From: Triplophysa rosa
Taxonomy: Eukaryota > Chordata > Actinopteri > Cypriniformes > Nemacheilidae
Direction of reading: 5' to 3'
Assembly: GCF_024868665.1 (NCBI RefSeq)
Contig: NC_079890.1
Span: 5,556,747 to 5,620,746, forward strand
Length of the DNA: 64,000 bases
How positions within the stretch are numbered: position 1 is the stretch's first letter; the number at the start of each line of letters is the position of its first letter. The notes beneath the pieces were generated by a model, which saw only the letters and a program-made list of their open reading frames with translations, ran no database searches and was not told where the DNA came from. Position numbers and translations under genes: made by a program. Shown piece after piece: positions 35,006 through 46,101 of this stretch.

Positions 35006-36138
35006 CGGGCAGACTCGACAACGGGATGGGTACGAACTTTCTGTCATAACGTCGGACAGCTACCTCCTAGCATCGGATACGGAGACCCCTTGGAGCTCCC
35101 GCCTCCAAGCGGTCAAGCCCAAGATGAGGCGACGCAGAGATGACGGCCGTGCCTGACCTGGAGGTGCATAAGGAGCTCACAAAGAGGTGGAATATGCCGT
35201 TCACAGCATAGGAGCCGTGGGCTCAGGAGCTGTTACTTCCCTGGACGGTGGGGCAGCTAAGGGATATGTCGATGTCCCCCAGGTGGAATGTGCAGTCGCA
35301 GTGCACCACAGACGCTGCCACTTGGAGGGGTCAACCAAGGCTCCCTTCCCGGGCATGTAAGCTCTTTGACGAAGACTTACGATGCTGTGGGTTAAACTGC
35401 TTCCGCCTTCCATGCTATGGCGGTATGTCAGGCCCATAATGCTATGGCGACCCATTGGGTCATATGTCAAAGCATTAGGATCTGGTTGAGGGGAAGGCTG
35501 ACCCGGCTGCGCACCGCCACCGGTCTTGCGCCTCGTGCGACAAAGGTCATGGCGGGTGCTCTGGGTCGGACGATGTCCAGGATAGTGGTCCAAGGGAGAC
35601 ATCTGTGGCTCTATCTTGCGTAGTGACGCTCAGAAGGCTCGCCTTCTAGATGCGCCCATCTTGCAAGCGGGGCTGTGTGGTGACACCGTGGAGGTTCTCC
35701 GTGGTGAAGAAGCAGACTGCTCCACCGTGACCCGGCCACCTATCGCTCGTTAAGGTCCCGAGCGCAGCTTGCCACCCAGCAGCCCCGCCCCCGTGGTGGT
35801 CCCTCTGGTATTGGGGCCCTCCAGACGACGGCCCGCTAGAGATGCAGAGCCCTGTGGGAGGGGGCTTCTGCCCCATTGGGAACCCGCCTAAAGACAGAGC
35901 GGCCCTGACCGGATGAGCCAGGGGGATTGAGAGTACAACGGGGGATTGAGAGTACAACGGGCGGTCTGGCCCTGTCTTCCCAGGTTTTTACCAAACTCGC
36001 TGAGGCTGCCTTAGCTCCCCTCAGGGAGCAAGGCGTGCGCACAGGGACCTCGTGCTTCGGCACCTAGACCGACTGGGTCTTCGGGTCAACTGAGAAAAGA
36101 GCAAGCTCTCCCCGGCGCAGAGCTCTTTTTATCTCGGT

Positions 36139-36780
36139 ATGGAACTCGACTCTGTCCGTATGTCAGCGCATCTCACTAGTGAACGCGCACAGTCGCTGCT
36201 GACCTGTCTGAAACACTTCAGACGGACATCAGCGGCCCCGCTGAAGAACTTTCAGAGGCTCCTGGGGCACATGGCATCCTCGGCAGGGGTTATCCCTCTC
36301 GGGTTGATGTACATGCGACTGCTTCAGCACTGGCTTCAGAGTCGTGTTCCTTGGAGGGCGTGGCACACCGGCACCAGGCGCATTACGGTGATGCCTCAGT
36401 GCCTTCGCACCCTCACCCCTTGGTCGGATCTGGCTTTTCTCCGAGTCCACTCGGGCATGTTTCGAGGTGCGTAGTGGTTGCAACAGACGCCTCCCTGCAG
36501 GGGTGGGGTGCCATGTGCAACGGGCATGCAGTACCGGGCCAGTGAACGGGATCCCGTCTGCGGTGGCACATCAACTGCCTAGAGTTGTTGGCTGTCCTTT
36601 TGGCACCGAGGAGGTTCCTACCCCTCGTGCAGGACGAGCATGTGCTGGCGTACTGCCGTGGCGTACATCTATTGTCAAGGCGGCATACGCTCACGGTAGA
36701 TGTCACAACTCACCCGACGCCTCCTCCTCTGGAGTCAGCAGGTGATCAAATCCCTGCGAGCCACCTTCATCCCAGGCAAC
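36139..36780 (+). pseudogene. DIRS reverse transcriptase/RNase H remnant
   Basis: The frame at 36139-36474 encodes the C-terminal end of a DIRS reverse transcriptase, with FQRLLGHMASSAGVIPLGL and PWSDLAFLR. It continues across stops and shifts into an RNase H-like part, with VVVATDASLQGWGAMCNGHA in another frame at about 36470-36535 and a RAT-IPGN end. The polymerase active-site region upstream is not recognisable in one frame. The gene is dead. Confidence 0.7.
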
Positions 36781-36792
36781 CTGAATCAGACT

Positions 36793-36827
36793 TCTTTAGG
36801 AAGAGAATCAGATTCTCTTCCTAAAGA
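36793..36827. repeat. Perfect 17-bp-arm hairpin in DIRS
   Basis: TCTTTAGGAAGAGAATC and its exact complement are separated by one base (A at 36810). It lies just after the RNase H-like region, close to the L2 insertion point. Confidence 0.85.
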
Positions 36828-36875
36828 GAGACTCGAGAGCAACATCTCCCCATCCATGCTGAAAATGTATGTATA

Positions 36876-37735
36876 GAATAGAATAGAATGAGCTTTATTG
36901 GCCAAGTATGTTTCCACATACGAGGAATTTGTTATAGTGACAGAAGCTCCACAGTGCAACAGAAAGACAGCAACAGGACAGAACACAGATGATAAAAAAA
37001 TAAAAAATAATATACAATAATATAGAAATAGGCAATGTACAAAACAGCAAAAACACAATATACAATATAGACAATTATGTATGTACAGGTCTGATATGTG
37101 CAAATTTGGTGAATAAATAATGTAAAATAGAGTTGTGTGTTCCGCGTTTAATGTCAAGTGTTCATAAAATGGATTGCCTGAGGGAAGAAACTGTTCCTGT
37201 GTCTGGTCGTTCTGATGCTCAGTGCTCTGTAGCGTCGACCAGACGGTAACATTTCAAAAAGGGAGTGTGCTGGGTGTGAGGGGTCCAGAGTGATTTTACC
37301 AGCCCTTTTGCTCATCCTGGATGAGTACAGTTCTTGGAGAGTGGGGATGGTTGTCCCAATGATACGCTCAGCAGTCCGGACTACCCTTCGTAGTCTTCTG
37401 AGATCAGATTTGGTAGCTGAGCTGAACCAGACAGTTATAGAAGTGCAGAGGATGGATTTGATGATGGCAGAGTAGAACTGTTTCAGCAACTCCTGTGGCA
37501 GGTTGAACTTCCTCAGCTGGCGAAGGAAATACAGCCTCTGCTGGGCCTTGTGAGAGTCAATGTGAGTGTCCCACTTCAGATCCTGAGAAATTGTGGTGCC
37601 CAGGAATCTGAATGACTCCACTGCAGTCACAGTGCTGTTCATGATGGTGAGTTTGGGGAGAACAGGGGGCTTTCTCCTGAAGTCCACGATCATCTCCACA
37701 GTTTTAAGCGTGTTAAGCTCCAGGTTGTTAAGACC
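36876..37735 (-). mobile_element. L2/CR1-like LINE, 5'-truncated, inserted in DIRS
   Basis: Its 3' end lies at 36876-36890 as a short TAGAA repeat tail followed by the CTTTATTGGCCAAG motif. The minus-strand coding end and 3' UTR follow. Only the last 200 or so codons of the ORF2-type protein remain, so it is a typical 5'-truncated insertion. It separates the DIRS RNase H from the DIRS recombinase. Confidence 0.78.
37154..37735 (-). pseudogene. LINE reverse transcriptase C-terminal fragment
   Basis: The open minus-strand frame encodes the C-terminal part of an L2/CR1-clade ORF2. It includes VEMIVDFRRKPP, FRFLGTTISQDLKWDTHID, a QQRLYFLRQLRKF stretch, FYSAIIKSILCTSITVWF, and SGRRYRALSIRTTRHRNSFF near the end. 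The catalytic polymerase core is absent because of 5' truncation. The frame runs on into flanking DIRS sequence up to 37786, so its first residues are not LINE-derived. It is uninterrupted, which suggests a fairly young insertion. Confidence 0.8.
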
Positions 37736-37737
37736 AG

Positions 37738-38010
37738 GGGGGGCTGTCTCCAAACAGAGATTGGCGCACTGGATCGTGGATGCCATTACTTTGGCATACT
37801 CGTCCCAAGATCACCCGTGCCCGCTTGGAGTGAGATCCCACTCCACCCGGGGTGTGGCCTCCTCCGGGGCACTGGTGCAGGGCGCTTCTCTGGCAGACAT
37901 ATGTAGTGCTGCTGGTTAGGCTACGCCCAGTACTTTCGCGAGGTTTTACAACCTCCGTGTGGAACCAGTGTCAGCCCGTGTCTTACACGCCACCGGCATG
38001 TGAGGCCGGC
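37738..38010 (+). pseudogene. DIRS tyrosine recombinase C-terminal remnant
   Basis: After the L2 insertion the DIRS sense strand encodes VSKQRLAHWIVDAITLAYSS, then RSHSTRGVASS, which holds the H-x-x-R of the recombinase active site, and LADICSAAG. A stop (TAG at about 37917) replaces the usual tryptophan codon. The next stretch still encodes the catalytic tyrosine in TFARFYNLRVEPVSARVL. In intact elements this enzyme inserts a circular DNA copy. The N-terminal half is missing. Confidence 0.78.
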
Positions 38011-38704
38011 AACTGGGTTGGGCGTACACTTGTGAAAGCGCCTTCTCCCCCTCCCCGGGCGAGTCTAGCGCACTATTCTAGCCTCCCCACTTCCCCCCTT
38101 AGGATGAAGTACAGGCATTCTATCCATCACTAAGCATTGGCAATTGTGGTAATAGACCGGGCGGAGCGGTCTGTTGTAACCAAGTCCAGTACTGGTAGAG
38201 TCACCCCTGCTCAGCTGGATCCCTATACACGGACTGTTGCCCCATACCGAGTGACTCCCCTGCAGGGTCGTCCCCGTATGTTGATTCTTCACTCTTGGTT
38301 CCCCTGTCGGCGAACCTGTGACCTCCCCTCCGGTGGGTTACCTCACCTGGGTTCTGTCCCCCCTACTCGGGCTGGCGCATTTTTTCGCATGTTGTTCTCC
38401 CCACCGGTGAGACCATGTTGGTGTCCTCACATGTAACCTCCCCTTGTGGCAGAATGTGGCCTCCGTAGCATGCTCTTCAGCAAGAAGAGCAGTGTTTCCC
38501 CAGTGTTCCTCACGGTGCTGGGCAGCGTCTCGCTAATAGAGACGAACGCCACCGTCCGTGCGGCCATCAGTACGAGCCTCTCAGTAGGTTATTAAGTACT
38601 GATCCCACTGGAAGTTTCGTGGTAGCGCTCACTTGTGACTCGCTAGTCTAGTCAGTGTCGCTCCGCTTGAGGTCGTGATATGGCTCAGCGCCGTGGCGTG
38701 TTGA

Positions 38705-38812
38705 GATAGGTCCCCAGTCTGTCTCTCAACACAACATCGAGAGACCGACAGAAGGGGAACATCTCAGTTACGACTGTAACCTCCGTTCCATGATGGAGGG
38801 AACGAGACGTTG
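38705..38812. repeat. DIRS internal complementary region
   Basis: The first part (TCTCTCAACACAACATCGAG) is the inverse of the left end near 34290-34315. The second part (GTTACGACTGTAACCTCCGT) is the inverse of the extreme right end at about 39055-39080. Such a joint region templates circle formation in DIRS replication. Confidence 0.75.
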
Positions 38813-38899
38813 TGTCTTCATGCCACAATGCTTCGCCGACCCTCTGTAGCGACCGGGAGATGTCTCTCAGGTTCCTCAGCCCAAAAGATGAGTGAATGG

Positions 38900-39045
38900 C
38901 CGCCGCCACCTCCCTTTTATACCCATATGCACAGGGCGGGGACTGGCGTGCGTGTGCCATTCACCAAGCCCATTGGCATTTTAAAATTCCTTTCGGAGAT
39001 GATAGGTTCTCAAGATCAAACCCCAGTCTGTCTCTCACACAACAT
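38900..39045 (-). repeat. DIRS right inverted terminal repeat
   Basis: Inverse copy of 34287-34460, including CTCCCTTTTATACCCATATG, the complement of the left promoter-like box. Confidence 0.8.
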
Positions 39046-39125
39046 CTCGTTCCCTCCATCAGGGAACGGAGGTTACAGTCGTAACCAAGACGTTTTGATT
39101 GACATGATGATGAATAAATGATGAC

Positions 39126-41798
39126 AAAATTTAGACAGCTCTTTACCAACAATTTTTGAACTACAATACATGTCCAGTCACATGTTAAATTGTTCTTCAC
39201 AACCAAGACTAAATAGCATTTCTTTGTAAAGCATTTTGAGGTGGTCATTGTAGAAGTGACCTCTTTATTCTCTACGAACAAAAAAAACACCTTGAGAGAG
39301 ATTGGAGATATGCATACTGAAATAGACATACTGAAATAGGTAATGAGAATTTCAATTTCTTTCGCAATTAAAATACTCATTACCATGCCTACACAGAATC
39401 TTTTGTGATTCACAAAATGTACATCTCCAACCCATCTGCATGTGTGTTTAAGTATTTTGGATCATTTTGATAGTGTTTATATACATCGTAATATGAGCTT
39501 AATCTAAAATTCCATTTTGTTCCAATCCAATTTGAAGAATTTCACAGATTTTCCTCAGAAGAGCAGAGCATGTCTACAGCGTCCATTTGGGCCTGTCCAT
39601 TGGGTATTTAGTAGTGTAAATATAATAGATTTCAGTTTCATGAAAAAGGAACAACAGAATTCTGGGTAAAATTTTAAGGATGAAGAGCAAACTCATTCTT
39701 TGTCCTTGTTTGAGTTATAATGCAAGTAGATGATTTGGACACAAACAATTAAGTGTGTTGTCATCTTTAAATGTAATACAAAAGCAGAATTACAAGTGAT
39801 TTTCCTAATTTACTGTATACAAAGCAAAAATAAAAAAGCTGCTGTACTGTATATTGTAATAGTGTGAACATTTCGAAGACTGTGAAGACAGAATGAGATT
39901 TATTCTGTGAAGCATTGGGCTTTTCTGTGTATGAAACTGGCTACATGTTGTATGTTAAAATGACACTACATTCTGTTCCATCAAATGTATTCTTTTATGT
40001 ATTTATTTAACTGCTACATTAAGCAATCTTTTTAAATCTGTTTAGGGGCTTTGAATTGAATGCTTCTGACAATCTCAGTTTGGCTTCTTAAGCCGTGTGA
40101 AGAGGGATGTAATAATATTGACCATTAAATCTGGAAAAACAATCCTGTTGTGCTTGTGTGCTTTATTATTATTTTTGTTCATATTTAAACATTGTTGATT
40201 AATGAAAGACTAACCATTTATAAGAAGTGTGACCTGACCCCAATATATTTCTAATTTATCAAGTGGGGTAATGTGAGAGAAAATAATACAAATATCAACC
40301 CAGTCTCATGGCAGTTTGTGATATAGACAAGATTCTATTGATTAGTGTTCATGGGCACAAATTTTTGCTTTTTCCTGTCAGTCAGCACAATCCTTTTGTC
40401 GTGTCACGAATCAGTAGATACATTTTTGTGATTACGTATTTCGAAAGCACATTTGCATCCAATAAAATGTTTAAAATGTCAAAGGTGGTAAACCTGGTAA
40501 ACCTTAATAGAAAGTAACAGTTCACACAAACAGTTCACAATGTTTTAATGGAGGTCTAAATAGGTTTGGGGGTAGCGTCATCATATGGTCTTGTCAAACA
40601 TTTTTCAATGTATTTAAGCAGCTGATCTACAGCCGCTCATCTTTTTCTTATGCCAGCTCTTCAGGCATGCCTCCGTGATCCCGAATCCTACAGGCTAAAT
40701 TAGTTTGCTATTATTATTCCCATTATAAATAAGACCAAATTTGTTTACCATTATTATTCTGTTAAGACTGGATGGGCAGGTGAACTTAAATTGTATTTCA
40801 AGTAGCCCTATATCCTGGCAACATAAACAAGTAGTCCATATAACTTCAGGACCTTAGGAAGTAATGCAATAACTTAACAATTGCAGTCTGTTCCAAATCA
40901 ACCATCTACAGATGGGATGATCTGTAAAAATGTGCTAATTAATCGAAGGTTAAAATCTTAATTTCCTTTTTTAACTGTTTATTTTTCTAATATTTAGTAG
41001 CTCAAAATTATTTATTTGATTAACACTAACTGTTATTTTTAGCTTTAAATATTTGTAGTTTGGTTCTCTTGATTATTTTGGTCCAGACCAAAAAATAAAA
41101 AAATAATTCCACACACAAGCATTTTTTTGACACTCCATGTTTTTCTTTTTTACCTATTAGCTGTCTGTTGAACTTCCATATAAAATCAGTATCGCACTCT
41201 CAGTTATGCGGTTATCAGCACACTGTGATTGCCATATGACAGATGAAAAGCCTGGCTTTGAACATTGTTTTATTATGTGGACATTACTAAACTTAACTGT
41301 CATTCATATTAAATATCCTTTGGGTGGTGCTTATTTCAATTCCAACACTTAAATTAAATTGGAGCCAATCCTACATTTAGCATTTTACCAACCCTGGGTT
41401 TAACTTTAGCATAAGAATGTTAGTGTGTATTTTTCTTTTCAGAAACAGACTTTCATTAACTGTGTAACCACTTCATTCTACTGTTGAAGGACTATTTAAA
41501 TGTTAATACATTGATGTGTGGTTTGTTAATTACAGTGTTATAACATGTTAATTACAGTGACTGTCACGCTTTGTTTTCAGCTCAAAGCACTTACACTTCA
41601 TTTTTGTTTTTTACCATTAGGTAGGCTATGATTTGAACATAGTTTAAGTTACCTTTAGGTTAAGTATTGTCTGCTGTTTAAAATGCATTTTTAATTAGCT
41701 TTCTAGACACAAATTAAGCCCAGTCTAATAAATCAAAACATTAGTTCCACTGCAATTATCCAAATGTCAAGCAGTTTTAGATATCAAGAGAACTAATA
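39126..41798. other. Non-coding stretch, possible distal 3' UTR of gal3st3
   Basis: No repeat boundary or conserved frame was found. An ATTAAA at 40124-40129 is followed by a GT-rich run (TGTTGTGCTTGTGTG). This would be a credible distal polyadenylation site if the gal3st3 transcript extends across the DIRS insertion, which is unproven. Confidence 0.3.
40124..40129 (+). terminator. Candidate distal polyadenylation signal
   Basis: The ATTAAA hexamer has a GT-rich element 17-30 bases downstream. Its gene assignment is uncertain. Confidence 0.3.
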
Positions 41799-42140
41799 GA
41801 GGGTATGCACGTGACGTCACTTTCCCACGTGAACACACCAAAACACGCTCCCTTGAGTGGCAAAAAACTGGCTGCTTACAATATCAGGAAACGCAATTCA
41901 GTGCAACATATCAATTTCCAAGGACACCTGGTTCCTTTGTGAGTCGTAAGGGTCACTGTTGAGTCCAACTGCTTTTAATTTCAGCAAATAATTGCGAGTT
42001 TTAATTCCGGTTTCTTTGTTTCTCCTATTGAAAGCAGCCATTTTGCTGCGTGTTTTTCCACTCAAGGGAACGTGTCCTGGCATTCAATGGGGCGTTTACT
42101 GGCATGTTCACGTGGTAAAGTGTCGTCAATGCATACCCTC
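41799..42140. mobile_element. Miniature DNA element flanked by TA, with coding remnant
   Basis: The 342-bp unit starts GAGGGTATGCACGTGACG and ends with the near complement CGTCAATGCATACCCTC. TA dinucleotides flank both ends (41797-41798 and 42141-42142). On the minus strand an ATG at 42083 opens a 61-codon frame containing NYLLKLKAVGLNSDPYD, a motif I recall from fish transposon-borne proteins, so the element seems to be an internal deletion of a coding transposon. The superfamily is uncertain. Confidence 0.65.
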
Positions 42141-42365
42141 TATAGCACGATCACCCTGAGATGCTTTTTAAACAGGATTGAAAAAGTTACCATCTCTTAC
42201 TGCCTGCTTGTTAATCAGTTTTTGTACAAGTGATATTTTTGAAAATAAAAATGTAATTAAGATTTAGAAAACAATTGTAAATAAATAAATCATTATGTTG
42301 GCACAATCATATTTTTGTTTACATTAAACATTTAAGCATTTTAGTCAAGAAATTCTAAACATTGC

Positions 42366-42640
42366 TTTGCTTGGCATAAATGGATAGCACTGTTGCCTCA
42401 CAGCAAGAATGTCTTTGGTTCGAGCCCCAGCTGGGATGGGAAGCTCTTCTGTTTGGAGTTTGCATGTTCTCCCTGTGTAAGCATGGGTTTACTCTGGGTA
42501 CTCCGGTTTCCTCCCACAGCCCAAAGACATGCAGGTAAGGTTGACTGAGGATTCCAAATTGTCCCTCCTCCAACTTGTGTATATATCGACTTGTGCATAG
42601 AACAGACTTGTGTATAGATTGACTAGTTCTCACCATGAAT
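42366..42640 (+). repeat. tRNA-derived SINE-like repeat
   Basis: TGGCATAAATGG at 42372 resembles a polymerase III A box, and GGTTCGAGCC at 42417-42426 is a good B box. The following GTTTGCATGTTCTCCCTGTG and CTCCGGTTTCCTCCCACAGC stretch is a very common fish repeat body. The 3' end is indistinct. Confidence 0.6.
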
Positions 42641-43259
42641 ATTGCCTGAGATGCTGGAATGGCGTTAAGAATGAAACAATAAATAACTAATATAATTTAA
42701 AATTTTAATTCAATATTGTAGTTCCTTTCGTTTTTTAACCTTGCCACCAATTGCCCTCAATTAAACACAGTTAAAATCAGTCACAGCCAACAACACTAAC
42801 AAAACCTTAGCAGTCACGATTACATATGGCTATTATAGCTTATTAGTGGTGCTTGCTAGGTCAACATTACAATAACCATTGCTTATATTACAGTATGTTA
42901 AGGTCAAATTATTTAACTATGGCACATACTGACATTATTTATAATTTAAACATGAGACCATAAAAGGTGACACGAAGAGGAAGAGACCAAACCTGAACAT
43001 TCTATGGAGCACATTCGAATCTTGGATTCTCACTTTACCAAAGGCACTCTAAACTTACATTTTGAGCATGGCAAGTGGTAATTTTGTTTCCTGGATGACG
43101 TGTTTGGGAGAAAGTGAGAGTGGGGGCAGACGACCCTTCAGAGGACAAAAAACCCCAGACAGAACAGTACAGAGTAACGTAAATGAAAAAGAGAGAGAAC
43201 GCGGGAGGGTGAAGGACTTTTAAATGCTAAGCAGTAAAGATTTAAACCCCTCCACACAC
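42641..43259. other. No recognisable gene
   Basis: Unannotated sequence between a SINE-like repeat and a weak exon candidate. No conserved frame was seen. Confidence 0.35.
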
Positions 43260-43596
43260 ATTCTGGCAGTTTAGCCTATGGAGCGTTGCACTCGACAGAG
43301 CTGATCTTTCAGCAGCAGACTAAATATTTATGGGGCATGGGGGTTAATAATTTAAGACTCGTACAGATGCTGCAGCCAGTAAAGACCTGCAGAGATCAGC
43401 TTGACCATTCGAGTAACGGGACCAACTGCCCTTTGGGCCGTGGAATGAAACGTGTGTGCAGATTGCAGGCCTGCTTAAAGCAAACACTTGCAAAAGCGCT
43501 GCTCTGTAGACATCTGAACCCTATTGTGTCCACCACCACCAAGGTGCTAAGGAAATACGTTCAAACGTTGATCGCTTTGGATGTTTCTGTAAAACG
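43260..43596 (+). other. Candidate exon ending at a consensus donor
   Basis: This stretch is less AT-rich than its surroundings, carries a 104-codon plus-strand frame with no recognisable family similarity, and ends at AAAACG|GTAAGAG. It could be a 5' exon of a gene lying to the right. No promoter or partner exon was identified, so the call is weak. Confidence 0.22.
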
Positions 43597-44048
43597 GTAA
43601 GAGTGGTTGGATTTCTATGGTCTATGATTTCTTTCAAGACACAGTCTGTAAAGACATCACATGCAGTTTTCCTTTAATACCAGGATCACGTGTTTGATTC
43701 CCATGCATCTGTTCTCAATGTCTATTGCTCAAATGCACTGTAAATTGCTCATTACCGAATGGATTACTTGGACCAAAAATTGAAGAAAAAGCAGCCAAAC
43801 AGAACCCAGAATAGATAGGAACTTTTGGGAAGCATCACAGGGTGATTCTTTAAAAAACTGAATGATAGTAGAACAATATTTTTGGTAAAGAATGGGATGC
43901 CTAAATATGACAAAAGTTTTTATTTATTTGGGATGTTTTTAGTCACAACATAAATCGGTGCCGAGGACCCCGCTGCCGTGGTGGTCGACCTCTTCCTCGT
44001 GGTGCTGGTTTGTTAGGGTGAGATTCCTGAAAGGAGGTAAGTAGTGAC

Positions 44049-44430
44049 AAATCAAGGATGCCATCTCTCGGGACCCATGAGCTTTCTTCCGGACCGTAGC
44101 CCTCCCAGTCCACTAAGTATTCCAGTTTACCACGGCAACGCAGTCCAGGGTCTCCTTAACTGCGTAGATGGTGGCATCTTCCAATTACAGCAGAGGAGGG
44201 GGGATCTTCTTTCGGCCCTGGCTCTGTTGAAGAAACAGATTGGGGTGAGTGATACTGTATGGTTTAAGGAGTGACACGTAAAAAGCTCGGTGAATGCAGT
44301 AGGTGGAGGGCAATTTGTGGAGGTAAGTGACTGGGTTAATCTGACGAACTACATGGAAGGGCCCAATAAAACTGGGACTTAACTTTTGGCACTTGAGTTT
44401 TATCCAGATGCCCCCTGTGGAGAGCAACAC
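44049..44430 (-). pseudogene. Integrase C-terminal region and chromodomain remnant
   Basis: The minus-strand frame at 44430-44185 encodes LKCQKLSPSFIGPFHVVRQI and YCIHRAFYVSLLKPY, the GPF/I-H-x-x-FHVSLLKP block that follows the integrase core in chromoviruses. In another frame (about 44150-44050) a [16 protein letters not shown] chromodomain can be read. Chromodomains direct integration to particular chromatin. The reading frame is broken several times. Confidence 0.72.
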
Positions 44431-44582
44431 CTTCTACTCAGGTTGGTACTGCGGGGTTTCCTTCTGCCAGGAATCCAACTGGATCTTCTGGCGTCATATG
44501 GATCTCTGCAGATAGTGGTGAGCTTCATTCCAGACTCTCGCTCTCCTGTAACCAGTGGTTAACGGATGGTACTTTGGAGAGT

Positions 44583-44890
44583 TCACCGGACTACTGGACT
44601 ACTACACGGGAGGTTGGTAGCTGGATCCCCCTGCTGCTGAGACAGCAACGCTGCTACATCAGAGGATGAGGCATCCACCTCTACCACGAAGGGTATGGAA
44701 GGGTCAGGCTGACTAAGGAGCTGTGCAGTGGTGAATGTTTTCCTGATTTCCGTGAATGCTTGTGTGCCAAAGAGAGACCAGGACAGAGACTTGGGTTTAC
44801 CTTTGCAGAGTCTGGTGAGGGGATCTATTATGGAGCTGAAGTTCTGGATCAATTGTCTGTAGAAGTTGGTGAAACTGAGGAAACGCTGTA
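44583..44890 (-). pseudogene. Reverse transcriptase end/RNase H start remnant
   Basis: The frame includes FTNFYRQLIQNFSSIIDPLT (FxNFYRRFI-type end of the RT connection), SWSLFGTQAFTEIRKTFTTA and VVEVDASSSDVAALLSQQ, the first acidic residue of RNase H. It is typical of sushi-like Ty3/gypsy elements. Translation stops within RNase H. Confidence 0.78.
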
Positions 44891-45194
44891 GTTCTTTGAC
44901 TGATTTGGGAGTTGCTCTTCACCATGGAGTTGTTCTATGTATTTTGCAGATGTTGGAGATCTTGGATGCAGAGCCTGATGGAGCAAATAAGCGCACACCT
45001 TGACATGGGAACTAGAGAGATGACGGACTCGGAGCAAGAGGAAGCGAACGAGCTGAGATCAGGCGAGTAACTTCAGAGAGTAATCCAACACAGCGATCAC
45101 AAGGGAGTTATATCAGGGAGGGATTGAGTCCATCACAAAGTGAGACCAGACAGAGAGTTAGGTGTGTGTGTGAGAGCCTGGCAGATCCGTGACA

Positions 45195-45309
45195 TCAACA
45201 ATAATGTCTTTAATAAATTATGTTCAGTCACAACTTTTTTTCTTTTTTAGTATATGATTTTGGTGGTTTTTACTCATTTAAAATTCTACTGAATGAACTT
45301 GACTTGAAA
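45195..45309. other. Short unannotated spacer
   Basis: AT-rich spacer between the chromovirus LTR-like end and the next repeat. Confidence 0.3.
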
Positions 45310-45595
45310 AGACAGTTCAGCCCAAAATGAAAAATCTTTCTTCATTTACTCACCCTCATGTCATTCCAAACCTGTATGACTTTCTTTCTACTGCACAACA
45401 CAAATTATGATATTTTGAAGAACGTTGGCACCCAAACAACATTGGACCCAGCTGACTTCCATTGTATGGACTCAAAATCATTTTGCTACATTTTATTCTT
45501 TTCCACAGTTCCACAGACGAGTCATTGTACATGATTTGAAAAACATGAGGATGAGAATATTTATTTTTGGGTGTGCTATCCATTTAAATGCTTTA
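45310..45595. repeat. Complete copy of the repeat interrupted at 34097
   Basis: The copy runs from CAGTTCAGCCCAAAATGAAA through TTTACTCACCCTCATGTCAT to the inverse end TTTATTTTTGGGTGTGCTAT. The two tips are imperfect inverted copies, so it is likely a non-autonomous DNA element. It shows the uninterrupted structure of the copy into which DIRS inserted at 34268. Confidence 0.6.
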
Positions 45596-45959
45596 GTGAC
45601 CTAACAATTTTTTCTTTTCGTTCTTCATAAGAACAAAAAATATCTCAAATTTTCTAATGTTTTGTTTTGTGTTAATTCATCATAAACTAACTCCAATTAA
45701 ATGGTGCTTTTAAAAGTGCTTTACGGCCATTAGGCCATACAGCCAACATCCTAACAACAAGCAGAGGAGATTAATAACATCAATGAGCCATTGAGAGACT
45801 TCGCTCCAAGATGAACAAGATTTTGCTCTTTAGGAAAAAGCCATGGCTCAATACTCACAGATGGACTGAGAGCGCCTCTGATTACACAAAGAGAAAAAGC
45901 AGATGCGCCATCATTAAACATCAATACTGTTTCGCCTAGATGGTGCCCATGGGAGTCTT

Positions 45960-46101
45960 AAGTCCACCATTCTCTCTCTTTAGCTCGCTCTCTTTCTCTC
46001 GAGCCTATCACCACTGTAACCCAAGCCCTAAATAAAAGCGTGTGGATAGTAGGTAATTCGAGTTTTTATTCAGTTGTAACTGTGTAGTGGATCTGAGATT
46101 T
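45960..46101 (+). repeat. Direct repeat copy 1 (pair with 48879-49007)
   Basis: About 140 bp including TTTAGCTCGCTCTCTTTCTC, CCCAAGCCCTAAATAAAAGC and GTGGATCTGAGATTTA recur 2.9 kb to the right in the same orientation, with a few substitutions and a small deletion. Confidence 0.8.

Larger units (their letters stand above)
34270..39088 (+). mobile_element. DIRS-type tyrosine-recombinase retrotransposon, decayed
   Basis: Inverted terminal repeats of roughly 180-200 bp lie at 34287-34460 and 38900-39045. The GGTATAAAAGGGAGGTGG promoter-like box on the left appears as its complement on the right. An internal complementary region (38705-38812) repeats sequence from both outer ends in the inverse sense, the defining layout of DIRS-1 elements, which move without target duplication. 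ORF1-like, RT/RNase H-like and recombinase-like segments follow in order but are full of stops. An L2-like LINE interrupts the 3' half at 36876-37735. Confidence 0.85.
43960..45194 (-). mobile_element. Ty3/gypsy chromovirus (sushi-like) wreck
   Basis: Minus-strand fragments run in order from an LTR-like start (TGTCACGGATCTGCCAGG, beginning at 45194) to the end of reverse transcriptase, the start of RNase H, the integrase C-terminal region and a chromodomain. Gag, protease, most of the polymerase and the integrase core are missing, so an internal deletion joined the LTR region to the 3' half of pol. No downstream LTR was recognised. Confidence 0.72.
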
